Shown here: positions 35,764-44,496 of the stretch, piece after piece
Position numbering within the stretch: position 1 is the first letter of the stretch
Layout: each line of letters starts with the position of its first letter
Source: an uncultured Mediterranea sp.
GTDB lineage: Bacteria > Bacteroidota > Bacteroidia > Bacteroidales > Bacteroidaceae
Assembly (NCBI RefSeq): GCF_902493215.1
Contig: NZ_CABUOL010000006.1
Coordinates: forward strand, 1 to 64,000
Direction: 5' to 3'
DNA length: 64,000 bases
Made by a program: the position numbers and the translations under genes
Notes under the pieces: generated by a model
Told to the model about the DNA's origin: nothing
The model's input: only the letters and a program-made list of their open reading frames with translations
Databases searched by the model: none

Positions 35764-36759
35764 CTATCGGTTTATTTCAATGAATTTCTTTAGTGTCTTG
35801 AGCGCCTGCCCGCTTTCCAGCGAACGGCGGGCGATGTCGATGCACTCGCCTATCTCCTTGTCCGGCTCCATGAGCTGGATGGCGAAGGCGGCGTTCACCA
35901 GTACGCAGTGCTTCTGGGCCGGCGTGGCGCGGTTGGTGAGTACGGCGTCGAAGATGCGGCTCGCGTCCCCGCGGCTTCGGCCCCCTTGCAGGTCGGTGGG
36001 GCGGGCCGGGTCGAAGCCCAGCTCCTGCGGGCGGTAGATGCGCTCGTCGCGGCGGGTCATCACCTTGAACTCGTCGGTCAGAGAGATTTCGTCGTAATTG
36101 TCGAGGCTGTTGACCACGGCAAACTCGATGCCCGCCTTGCAGAATACATAGGTGTAGAGGCGCATCAGCGACAACTGGCTGACACCCAGCAGCTGGTAGG
36201 CCGGGCGGCAGGGGTTGACGAGCGGCCCCAGCAGGTTGAACAGGGTGCGCACGCCCAACGACTTGCGCACGGCGGCCACCGACTTCATGGCGGGGTTGAA
36301 GAGCTGGGCGTGCAGGTAGGCCAGGTTGCATTCGTCCATGCTGCGTCGCAGGGTGTCGGGGTCGGCGGTGAAGCGGATGCCGTGCTCCTCGATGACGTCG
36401 CTCGCGCCGCTCACCGACGTGGCGCCATAGTTGCCATGCTTGGCCACCTTGTAGCCCGCGCCCGCCACGACAAAGCAGGCGCAGGTGGAGATGTTGAACG
36501 TGTTCTTGCCGTCGCCCCCGGTGCCCACGATGTCGATGGGGCGGTAGGGGGCGAAGTCGATGGGTACGCGTGTCTGCATCAGCGCCTCGCGGAAGCCGGT
36601 CAGCTCGTCCACGGTGATGTCGCGCATGCAGAAGGCCGTCAGCAGGGCAGCCACCTGTGCGTCGGGGTAGTGGCCGGCCGTGATGTCGAGCAGCAGCTGG
36701 CGGGCCTCGGCCTCGCTCAGGTGCTCGTGGTTGAAGAGTCGGGAAAGTATCTGTTTCAT
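35764..36759 (-). CDS. trpD: Anthranilate phosphoribosyltransferase
   Basis: 331 residues from the ATG at 36759. It transfers phosphoribose from PRPP to anthranilate. The PRPP-binding motif is VGTGGDGKNTFNIST, and KHGNYGATSVSGASDVIEEHG and GVRTLFNLLGPLVNP are the usual conserved blocks. The possible extension to 36912 runs into the palindromic repeat array and is not protein-like. This is the only trp gene with a long gap (276 bp) before it. Confidence 0.95.
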   Translation of the reverse strand: MKQILSRLFNHEHLSEAEARQLLLDITAGHYPDAQVAALLTAFCMRDITVDELTGFREALMQTRVPIDFAPYRPIDIVGTGGDGKNTFNISTCACFVVAGAGYKVAKHGNYGATSVSGASDVIEEHGIRFTADPDTLRRSMDECNLAYLHAQLFNPAMKSVAAVRKSLGVRTLFNLLGPLVNPCRPAYQLLGVSQLSLMRLYTYVFCKAGIEFAVVNSLDNYDEISLTDEFKVMTRRDERIYRPQELGFDPARPTDLQGGRSRGDASRIFDAVLTNRATPAQKHCVLVNAAFAIQLMEPDKEIGECIDIARRSLESGQALKTLKKFIEINR

Positions 36760-36807
36760 GTGCAGTTGATGGTTTATGGTAAATAATATGTACGAATTGG
36801 GCGCGTC

Positions 36808-36935
36808 GCAGAGCACTCGTGACCTGCTGTTGTACCCCACCCGTGGGATATCAGTGCACCCCACTCGTGGGGTATGTTGGTACCCCACGAGTGCCTTCCT
36901 ATTGTACCCCACTCGTGGGGTCCTGTATCCCCCTT
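36808..36935. repeat. 24-bp-period palindromic array inside the trp operon
   Basis: Between trpG and trpD, the octamer CACTCGTG or its variants starts at 36814, 36838, 36862, 36886 and 36910, an exact 24-bp period. The third and fifth units are embedded in the perfect palindrome CCCCACTCGTGGGG; the fourth is the same unit in reverse (CACGAGTG). In the trp transcript these would form several GC-rich hairpins. The period differs by 2 bp from the other arrays in the window. Confidence 0.75.
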
Positions 36936-37035
36936 CAGAAGGTGTCCTGAGCGGGGTTCGAGGGAGGTTTTGGGGCGAACGGGGCGAAGGATGGCATGTG
37001 TCGGGCTTCGTAAGATTGCTTTACAGATTCCCGGT

Positions 37036-37620
<585 letters not shown>

Positions 37621-37647
37621 GTGGATGTAAGTCTTTAAGTCATTCAG

Positions 37648-38265
37648 TTATTGGGTTAACTCTTGCAGGAAGCCGCGCAGGCGTTCCACGTCCTTCAGGC
37701 CGGGAGTCGTCTCGAAGCGGCTGTTGAGGTCGATGCCTGCCAGTTGTGGATGATGGAACTGACGGATGGCATTTGCGCTGCCTGCGTTGAGGCCTCCGCT
37801 CAGGAAGAACGGTGTGCGGCCGGCGTAGCGGTGGAGCAGGCTCCAGTCGAACTGCCGTCCCGTGCCGCCCAGCTGGGGCGTCTTGCTCTCGAAGAGAAAG
37901 TAGTCGCAGGTGCCGTGGTAGGCTTCTGTGGCGGCCACGTCGCGCAGGGTGGCCAGGTGGAAGGCCTTGATGACCTTCAGCCCGTGGCTTTCGCGCAATG
38001 ATTGGCAGTACAGAGGCGACTCCTTGCCGTGCAGCTGCACATAGTCCAGTTCGAAGCGGTCGGCATACGTCAGTACGGTTTCCTTGGTCTCGTTGACAAA
38101 TACTCCGATGCGCCGGGCCTGACGGGGCAGGTAGTCCGGCATCTGATAGACGAAGCGGGGCGAACGGGGGTAGAACACGAAGCCGATGAAGTCCACGCCC
38201 AGCTCCTCGACCCGGCGGATGTTCTCGCCGTCGGTCATGCCGCATACTTTGACAAGCAGGTTCAT
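37648..38265 (-). CDS. trpF: Phosphoribosylanthranilate isomerase
   Basis: 205 residues from the ATG at 38265, which overlaps the trpC stop as ATGA. It converts phosphoribosylanthranilate to CdRP. The catalytic Cys lies in the N-terminal VKVCGMT motif and the catalytic Asp in the C-terminal GIDLNSRFE segment; DYVQLHG and FFLSGGLN are conserved barrel blocks. A stand-alone enzyme, not fused to TrpC. Confidence 0.95.
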   Translation of the reverse strand: MNLLVKVCGMTDGENIRRVEELGVDFIGFVFYPRSPRFVYQMPDYLPRQARRIGVFVNETKETVLTYADRFELDYVQLHGKESPLYCQSLRESHGLKVIKAFHLATLRDVAATEAYHGTCDYFLFESKTPQLGGTGRQFDWSLLHRYAGRTPFFLSGGLNAGSANAIRQFHHPQLAGIDLNSRFETTPGLKDVERLRGFLQELTQ

Positions 38266-39104
38266 AAGGCGGAGGAGGTTTGAAGGTGAGACATCTGTTG
38301 GATGAACGCGTGCAGTTCGTCGCCCGGGCATTCGTTCCGCATGAAGCGTTCGCCGATGAGCAGTCCGCGGTAGCCGTGGCGGCGCAGGAGGCAGGCCGTC
38401 TCGGCATCGTGGATACCGCTTTCGGCCACCATCAGCGGGTGAGGGTCCGTGCTTGCCGTGGCTTGCGCCAAGGCTTCAGCCAGGTCGACGGCATGCGAGG
38501 CATCGGTGTGGAAGGTACCCAGGCTGCGGTTGTTCACCCCTACGAGGTCGGGGCGGCAGTCCAGGTAGTCCAGTTCGTCGGGTGCATGCAGTTCGAGCAG
38601 GACCTCCAGCCCCAGTTCGTGGGCCTGTTGCGCCAGTTCGCTGCACTGACTTCTGTCGAGGCAGGCGGCGATGAGCAGCACGGCATCAGCCCCTGCCGCA
38701 CGTGCCTGCAACAACTGGTAAGGGTCGATGACGAAGTCCTTGCGCAGGATGGGTAGGGTGGTGAGCGGCCGTGCAGTAGTGAGGTCACCCAGTCTGCCGG
38801 CAAAGAAAGCCTCGTCCGTCAGGATGGAAAGGGCGGCGGCCCCTGTGGCTTCGTATTGGGGGACTACTTCGTCGGGCCGTGCCTCGCGGTTGATCCAGCC
38901 CTTCGACGGCGAACGGCGTTTGAACTCGGCGATGATGCCCGTGGGCGAGGCTGCCAGGGCCTGTTTCAGGCTATGGGTAGTGCGTTGTTCCTTTCTGTCG
39001 GCTGCTGTTGCCAGCTGGTCGGCAGTGAGGTGGCGTTTCTGCGTCTCCACCTCTTCGCGTTTGTGTGCGATGATTTCTTTCAAAATGTCTCTTTCCATTG
39101 TCAT
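38262..39104 (-). CDS. trpC: Indole-3-glycerol phosphate synthase
   Basis: 280 residues from the ATG at 39104 (or 39098), 11 bp behind trpE. It closes CdRP to indole-3-glycerol phosphate. Family blocks are IIAEFKRRSPSKGWI (catalytic Lys and Glu region), LRKDFVIDPYQLLQARAAGADAVLLIAA, LVGVNNRSL and MVAESGIH. The N-terminal part of the longer reading frame (to 39314) overlaps trpE and is not real. Confidence 0.95.
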   Translation of the reverse strand: MTMERDILKEIIAHKREEVETQKRHLTADQLATAADRKEQRTTHSLKQALAASPTGIIAEFKRRSPSKGWINREARPDEVVPQYEATGAAALSILTDEAFFAGRLGDLTTARPLTTLPILRKDFVIDPYQLLQARAAGADAVLLIAACLDRSQCSELAQQAHELGLEVLLELHAPDELDYLDCRPDLVGVNNRSLGTFHTDASHAVDLAEALAQATASTDPHPLMVAESGIHDAETACLLRRHGYRGLLIGERFMRNECPGDELHAFIQQMSHLQTSSAL

Positions 39105-39115
39105 GTCTTCTTGGG

Positions 39116-40513
39116 TTAAAAGTTTTGTGCCAGTTCGATGGCGCGGCGCAGGGCCGCCAGCTTGTTGTTCACTTCCTGCAATTCGTTCTCCACATTGCTC
39201 TTGGCCACGATGCCACCGCCTGCCTGAAACCATAGTATGCTGTTGCGGCTCACGAAGGTGCGGATGGTGATGGCCTGGTTGAGCGAACCGTCCAGCCCGA
39301 TGAAGCCGATGCATCCGCCGTAGGCACCGCGGTTGTGCGGCTCCAGCTCGCTGATGAGCTGCATGGCCCGTACCTTGGGTGCACCGCTCAGTGTGCCGGC
39401 GGGGAAAGTGTCGAGGAAGGTTTTTACGGCATTGGCTTCCGGTCGCAGGTCACCGCTGACGCGACTGACGAGGTGGATGACGTGGCTGTACAGCTGCGGT
39501 TCACGGAAGAAGTCCACGCGCACGTCGGTACAGTTGCGTGCCAGGTCGTTGCGTGCCAGATCGACGAGCATCACGTGTTCGGCGTTCTCCTTGGGGTCGT
39601 CCAGCAGACGTCGGGTGGCAGCCTCGTCTTCTTCGCGGTTGCCCGTGCGTCGGGTGGTACCCGCTATGGGGTCGATATAGGCCCGTCCGTCGGCGATGCG
39701 GCAGTGCGTTTCGGGTGAGGAACCGAAGATGCGGAAGCCTCCGAAGTCGAAATAGAAGAGGTAGGGCGAAGAATTGACGCTGCGCAGGGCACGGTAGAGG
39801 TTGAAGTCGTCGCCTTCGAACCGTTGTTCGAAGCGGCGCGACAGGACCATCTGGAACACGTCGCCCCGCAGGCAGTGGGCAATGGCCCGGCGGATGTTGG
39901 CGCGGTGTTCGTCGTCGGTCAGTGTGGAGGTCACTTCTCCCGTAGGGTGGAAACCGTAAGTGGGGAAGTTACGGTTCATTACGGCGGTCTGTACTTGGTC
40001 CAGACCGCTGGCCTCGCCCTCGCCCAGCATTTCGACGAGCATCAGTTCGTGGTTGAAGTCGTTGAAGACGATGAGGTATCTGTAGAGGATATAGAGGGTG
40101 TCAGGAGCGTCATTCAGCGCTTGTCGGCTGTCCTTCACAGCGATACCTTCAAGGTAGCGCACGGCGTTGAACGAGGTGTAGCCGTACAGACCGCAGTAGC
40201 GGCTTCCTTCGCCTGTAACCTGGAAGTGGGACAGGAAGTGGTTCAGGGCCGGAGCCATCCCTCCTTCGGCTTCCAGCGAGTTCTCCTGCCGTGAGCCGTC
40301 GGGCATTCGGGTTACGACGATGCCGTGTCCTATACTGATGGAGGCGATGGGACAGAGGCCGATGAAGGAACGGCCGTTTTCGCCTCCGTGATAGTCGGAA
40401 CTCTCCATGAGGGCACTTTGCGGGAAGAGGTCGCGCAGTTTCAGGTACGTGCTGACCGGAGTGTGGATGTCGCCGGGCAGGGTACGTGTTCGGGTAGTGT
40501 AACGGTAAGTCAT
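39116..40513 (-). CDS. trpE: Anthranilate synthase component I
   Basis: 465 residues. It makes anthranilate from chorismate with ammonia from TrpG. The N-terminal domain has the tryptophan feedback region (LMESSDYHGGENGRSFIG resembles the LLES element). The C-terminal chorismate-binding domain has IFGSSPETHCR, IAGTTRR, GTLSGAPKVRAM and the GGCIGFIG/QAGGGIVAKS blocks. Its ATG overlaps the trpB stop by four bases (ATGA), so the two are translationally coupled. Confidence 0.96.
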   Translation of the reverse strand: MTYRYTTRTRTLPGDIHTPVSTYLKLRDLFPQSALMESSDYHGGENGRSFIGLCPIASISIGHGIVVTRMPDGSRQENSLEAEGGMAPALNHFLSHFQVTGEGSRYCGLYGYTSFNAVRYLEGIAVKDSRQALNDAPDTLYILYRYLIVFNDFNHELMLVEMLGEGEASGLDQVQTAVMNRNFPTYGFHPTGEVTSTLTDDEHRANIRRAIAHCLRGDVFQMVLSRRFEQRFEGDDFNLYRALRSVNSSPYLFYFDFGGFRIFGSSPETHCRIADGRAYIDPIAGTTRRTGNREEDEAATRRLLDDPKENAEHVMLVDLARNDLARNCTDVRVDFFREPQLYSHVIHLVSRVSGDLRPEANAVKTFLDTFPAGTLSGAPKVRAMQLISELEPHNRGAYGGCIGFIGLDGSLNQAITIRTFVSRNSILWFQAGGGIVAKSNVENELQEVNNKLAALRRAIELAQNF

Positions 40514-41700
40514 AAGTTGTATTCGTTTTGATGTTTCAGATAGGTGTCCATGTCTTTGTCGCCACGGCCCGATACGGTGATGACGACCACATCGTCGGGT
40601 TTGGTCTGGAGGCGGGGGAGTATAGCCAGTGCGTGGGCGCTCTCCAGTGCGGGGATAATGCCTTCCAGTCGGGTCAGTTCATAGGCAGCACGCAGGGCCT
40701 CGTCGTCGTTGACGGCCAGAACGTCGGCGCGCTTCGTGGCGGCCAGGTGGGCGTGCAGGGGGCCGATGCCAGGATAGTCCAGTCCGGCGGAGATGGAGTA
40801 GGGTTCGGTCACTTGTCCGTCCTCGTCCTGAATGACGTAGGTGCGTGCACCGTGCAGAATGCCTGTACGTCCCAGCGACAAGGTGGCCGCTGTTTTGCCA
40901 GAATCCACACCCAGTCCTCCTGCTTCGGCCAGTACGATGTGTACCCGCGGATCGTCCAGGAAGCGCAGCAGGGTACCGGCGGCATTGCTGCCTCCACCCA
41001 CGCAGGCCACCAGGTGGTCGGGGTGCTCGCGCCCTTCGAGCTCGGTCAGCTGGCGGGCAATCTCCTCGCCGATGACCGACTGCAGGTGGGCCACCAGTTG
41101 CGGGTAAGGATGCGGGCCTACGGTAGAACCTATCAGGTAATAGGTATCGTCGGGGTGGCAGCACCAGTAGCGGATGGCCTCGTTGGTGGCATCCTTCAGG
41201 GTGGCATTGCCCGAGGTGACGGGTACCACCTGTGCACCCAGCATCTTCATCTTCTCCACATTGACATGCTGGCGTTCGATGTCGGTCTTCCCCATGAAGA
41301 CCATACACTCCATGCCGGCCAGGGCGCAGACGGTAGCGGCTGCCACGCCGTGCTGTCCGGCACCGGTCTCGGCAATGATGCGCCGCTTGCCCATGCGGCG
41401 GGCCAGCAGCATCTGGCCTACGGCGTTGTTGATCTTATGAGCCCCCGTGTGGTTCAGGTCTTCCCGCTTCAGATATACTTTGCAGCCGTATTTCTCGGAC
41501 AGGCGGCGGGCATGGTAGAGCGGCGACGGGCGACCTACATAGTGCTGCAGCAGGTCTTCGAATTCGCGTTTGAAATCATCACTGGGCAGGATGGTACGGC
41601 AGGCTTCCTGTAGTTGGCTGACACAGCGGTGCAGGATTTCGGGGATGTAGGCTCCGCCGAATTCACCGTAATAGCCGTTTGAATCGATTGAATAGTTCAT
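40510..41700 (-). CDS. trpB: Tryptophan synthase beta subunit
   Basis: 396 residues. PLP enzyme that joins indole and serine. KREDLNHTGAHKINNA carries the PLP lysine, and GGGSNAAGTLLRFLDD the phosphate-binding loop. It belongs to the classical TrpB1 type that pairs with TrpA. It is the first structural gene of the operon, as in other Bacteroides, and follows the attenuator. Confidence 0.96.
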   Translation of the reverse strand: MNYSIDSNGYYGEFGGAYIPEILHRCVSQLQEACRTILPSDDFKREFEDLLQHYVGRPSPLYHARRLSEKYGCKVYLKREDLNHTGAHKINNAVGQMLLARRMGKRRIIAETGAGQHGVAAATVCALAGMECMVFMGKTDIERQHVNVEKMKMLGAQVVPVTSGNATLKDATNEAIRYWCCHPDDTYYLIGSTVGPHPYPQLVAHLQSVIGEEIARQLTELEGREHPDHLVACVGGGSNAAGTLLRFLDDPRVHIVLAEAGGLGVDSGKTAATLSLGRTGILHGARTYVIQDEDGQVTEPYSISAGLDYPGIGPLHAHLAATKRADVLAVNDDEALRAAYELTRLEGIIPALESAHALAILPRLQTKPDDVVVITVSGRGDKDMDTYLKHQNEYNL

Positions 41701-41741
41701 TGTTGTAATGTATTTTGAAGTTTATTGTTTTCGGGATTGGG

Positions 41742-41787
41742 ATAAAAAGAAAAAGAGCTCCGTCGCAAGTTGCGGCGAAGCTCTTTT
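41742..41787 (-). terminator. trp operon attenuator terminator
   Basis: A 17-position stem pairs 41751-41767 with 41771-41787 (one mismatch, one G-U pair) with a 3-base loop. On the minus strand it is followed by TCTTTTTATC. It lies between trpL and trpB, 41 bp before the trpB start, exactly where a transcription attenuator is expected. A T-run on the other side could also let it act in the opposite direction. Confidence 0.88.
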
Positions 41788-41843
41788 CTTTTTGCTTGTC
41801 CTTTCCGGCTGTCCTAATCCTTTCGGAGGATAGAAGCGGTGTA

Positions 41844-41936
41844 TCAATGACTGCATATACGAGTGTTGCCCCCTTTACGACTTTGTATGAGTTGTAACGG
41901 TTGCCACCACCAATATTTATGCAGGTTGATTGTCAT
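41844..41936 (-). CDS. trpL: trp operon leader peptide with three consecutive Trp codons
   Basis: A 30-codon frame on the minus strand, ATG at 41936, stop TGA at 41846-41844. Codons 9-11 are TGG TGG TGG (41904-41912) in the context HKYWWWQP. Three adjacent Trp codons in a short frame with a promoter before it and an intrinsic terminator 57 bp after it are the hallmark of ribosome-mediated attenuation. Stalling at these codons when charged tRNA-Trp is scarce should favour an antiterminator, which I could not delineate by eye. Confidence 0.88.
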   Translation of the reverse strand: MTINLHKYWWWQPLQLIQSRKGGNTRICSH

Positions 41937-41967
41937 TCTTTGTTTACGTTTTAATGCTTAACGGAGG

Positions 41968-41997
41968 CAAATGTATGCATTTTAATTGGAAACACAA
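41968..41997 (-). promoter_or_regulatory. trp operon promoter
   Basis: Minus-strand -7 element TACATTTG at 41968-41975, with a TTG (-33) separated from it by 19 bases at 41995-41997. The leader peptide starts 31 bp downstream. Confidence 0.6.
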
Positions 41998-42034
41998 GCT
42001 TTCTCTTGAAAAAAGTTATGTAGTGGGAGCATTT

Positions 42035-42997
42035 TTAAGATTCGTTTTGTGGGTTGTCTTGTTCTTCGTTGTCCGAATGAACACGATATCGGGCTGGAGA
42101 CATGCCTATATGAGCCTTTACATATTTGCCAAAAAAAGACTGATTGGGGAAGTTGAACATCTCTGCTATTTCTTTGATAGACTTCTCTGAATGTTTCAAC
42201 TGGTATTTTATTTGTTCGATGGCATATTCATTGATCCATTCTGTCGGAGTATGTCCACTGACTTCCTTAATGGCTGCCGAGATGTATTTGGCTGAATAGC
42301 ACAGTCGGTCGGCATAGTGGCTTACAGAGCGGTGTATTCCTCCGTCGGCTGTCAGTTCTTCCATGAACAGTTTGAAGATATGCTTGCTTCGTTTGGCTTC
42401 TACTCCCGTCTCTTCGGTTTCATCGGAATGTTTCTGGATTCCTGCCAGCATTTCATAGAACAGGGCAGAGAAGAGATATCCCAAAATTTCCTGGCGATAA
42501 CGATGTGAGGAATCACTGATTTTGTCCATAATCAGCTGATAATACAGATTGAAATTCTGGCTTTCTTTTGTTTTTTCTTCCGGTGATTTGGCAAAAACAG
42601 GATTCTTATAGAGATAATACAAGGCTTTTTCTGCTGCCTTTTCCCGTTTTACCGTCTGTTGCAGGAATTTGGTTGAAAAGCCTATCAGGCTGACTTTGTG
42701 CTGTGGACTAAGGAGCATGTTGCTTATAATCATGGTTGGCAGGCAGACAAATGCTTCTCCTGCCTGTAACTGATAGTCCTTTTTGTTGATGTTCAGTTGC
42801 ATTTTTCCTTCAATGCAGGCAACGATGATGAAAAGATTCAGCCTTATCATCCGGTTGGAGTAGGGAAGTTTTTCCATGTTACGTGCCACTATGACATTAT
42901 CGTCTACATAATCTACATATTCTCCCTTTGTTTCTTCTTTGTACTTCTTGAAATCATCAATATCGACTGTAATGATTGTTTTTTCGTTCGTATACAT
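42035..42997 (-). CDS. AraC-family transcriptional regulator next to the RND efflux operon
   Basis: 320 residues from the ATG at 42997 (an ATG at 43027 would add ten). The N-terminal cupin-like sensor (about 45-130) is followed by the double helix-turn-helix (YADRLCYSAKYISAAIKEVSG, then IKEIAEMFNFPNQSFFGKYVKAH). It is transcribed away from the RND efflux genes, so it is the likely regulator of that operon, probably responding to a small toxic molecule. The same architecture is seen in the AraC gene at 8.1 kb. Confidence 0.88.
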   Translation of the reverse strand: MYTNEKTIITVDIDDFKKYKEETKGEYVDYVDDNVIVARNMEKLPYSNRMIRLNLFIIVACIEGKMQLNINKKDYQLQAGEAFVCLPTMIISNMLLSPQHKVSLIGFSTKFLQQTVKREKAAEKALYYLYKNPVFAKSPEEKTKESQNFNLYYQLIMDKISDSSHRYRQEILGYLFSALFYEMLAGIQKHSDETEETGVEAKRSKHIFKLFMEELTADGGIHRSVSHYADRLCYSAKYISAAIKEVSGHTPTEWINEYAIEQIKYQLKHSEKSIKEIAEMFNFPNQSFFGKYVKAHIGMSPARYRVHSDNEEQDNPQNES

Positions 42998-43050
42998 ATT
43001 ATATTTATTAGAATTGCATAATTTCATCTGGCCCTGTGAATGACATAATA

Positions 43051-43084
43051 TAAAGGTACTCCAGTTTACGGGCCGGTAATCTGG
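43051..43084. promoter_or_regulatory. Inverted repeat and promoter in the AraC/efflux divergent region
   Basis: CCAGTTTAC (43061-43069) and GTAATCTGG (43076-43084) form an inverted repeat with one mismatch and a 6-base loop. It lies directly upstream of a minus-strand -7-like element (TACCTTTA, 43051-43058) for the AraC gene, so it may be a self-regulatory operator. Confidence 0.4.
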
Positions 43085-43257
43085 AAGACTGTTCTTTTCT
43101 CCCGTTGCAAAGTTGGGGAATATTGGTAGAATTGAGTTGTTCTATTTCTCATAAAGGCTGTCCTATTATTCGTCCTGTAGTATTTTTTAAGTATGAGGTA
43201 GGGAATATGGGACATCTATACGGGAATTTAGATAACATATGGCTTGTTCTATTCTTC

Positions 43258-43265
43258 TATCTTTG
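43258..43265 (+). promoter_or_regulatory. -7 promoter element of the RND efflux operon
   Basis: TATCTTTG matches TAnnTTTG, 27 bp before the adaptor gene start. Confidence 0.55.
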
Positions 43266-43292
43266 TGCCAATTTTAAATCAATTAGTTGGAC

Positions 43293-44402
43293 ATGAAAAA
43301 GTTTAAGATCAGACAGGTGCGACTGATGACACTTATCGGTTGTACAGTTTTTGGATTGGCATCGTGCAAGCAGGCACCGAATGCGGTAATGCAATCCTCT
43401 TCTTACGAGACTATGACGGTGGGTACCACCGACAAGGAACTTTCTACTTCTTATTCCGCTACCATTCGCGGAAGGCAGGACATTGACATCTATCCACAGG
43501 TATCGGGTACTATTGTGCGTCTTTGTGTGACCGAAGGTGAAGTGGTACGTCGGGGGCAGTTGCTCTTTGTTATCGACCAGGTACCCTATAGGGCGGCTTT
43601 GAAAACAGCTGAAGCCAATGTGGAAACAGCCCGTGCTTCTTTGGCCACCGCTCAGCTGAATTATGACAGTCAGAAGGAATTGTATACGCAGAAGGTTGTA
43701 TCGGAATTCAGTCTGAAGACTGCTGAAAACAGTTTCCTCACAGCCAAGGCACAACTGGCACAGGCCGAGGCACAGGAAGTGAATGCCCGCAATAACCTTT
43801 CGTATACCGAGGTGAAAAGTCCCAGTGACGGTGTGGTTGGTGCTTTACCCTATCGTGTCGGTGCGTTGGTAAGTTCGGCCATGGCGCAACCTCTTACGAC
43901 AGTGAGTGATAACAGTACGATGTATGTCTATTTCTCTATGACCGAAAATCAGTTGCTTTCTCTCACCCGTCAGTATGGTTCGATGGACGAGGCCTTGAAA
44001 AATATGCCAGAGGTAGCATTGACACTGAATGATAATTCCGTTTACGGAGAGAAAGGTAAGATTGAATCGATCAGTGGTGTCATTGACCGCCAGACGGGTA
44101 CGGTCATTGCACGTGCCGTGTTCCCCAATGAAGCACGCTTGCTGCATAGTGGAGCCTCCGGCAGCGTTTCTATTCCCAGTGTCTATAAAGACTGTATCGT
44201 CATTCCACAGGGGGCTGCCGTACAGATGCAAGACAAGTATTTGGTATATAAGGTAGTGGATGGCAAGGCTGCTTCCGCACTGGTTTCGGTTGCTCCGATA
44301 AGCGACGGACGTGAGTTTGTGGTAATGGATGGTCTGAAGCCGGGGGAAGAAATTGTGGCAAAAGGAGCCGGATTGTTGAGAGAGGGTATGCAGATAAAAT
44401 AA
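43293..44402 (+). CDS. RND efflux periplasmic adaptor lipoprotein
   Basis: 369 residues from the ATG at 43293. A lipoprotein signal (lipobox GLASC) is followed by the membrane-fusion-protein order: beta-barrel strand, lipoyl half (IDIYPQVSGTIVRLCVTEGEVVRRGQ), alpha hairpin (about 95-160), second lipoyl half (VKSPSDGVVGALPYRVGALV), barrel and membrane-proximal domain. It links the inner-membrane pump to the TolC-like channel. First gene of a three-gene operon opposite an AraC regulator. Confidence 0.92.
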   Translation: MKKFKIRQVRLMTLIGCTVFGLASCKQAPNAVMQSSSYETMTVGTTDKELSTSYSATIRGRQDIDIYPQVSGTIVRLCVTEGEVVRRGQLLFVIDQVPYRAALKTAEANVETARASLATAQLNYDSQKELYTQKVVSEFSLKTAENSFLTAKAQLAQAEAQEVNARNNLSYTEVKSPSDGVVGALPYRVGALVSSAMAQPLTTVSDNSTMYVYFSMTENQLLSLTRQYGSMDEALKNMPEVALTLNDNSVYGEKGKIESISGVIDRQTGTVIARAVFPNEARLLHSGASGSVSIPSVYKDCIVIPQGAAVQMQDKYLVYKVVDGKAASALVSVAPISDGREFVVMDGLKPGEEIVAKGAGLLREGMQIK

Positions 44403-44496
44403 TTCAGGTTTCTTCTTTAGGGAAACTTTCGGGAGTTGAAGAAAGGAAAGGAAAAAGTATTCTTTTACTTCCCGACTCTGATAAACTATAAGCATT

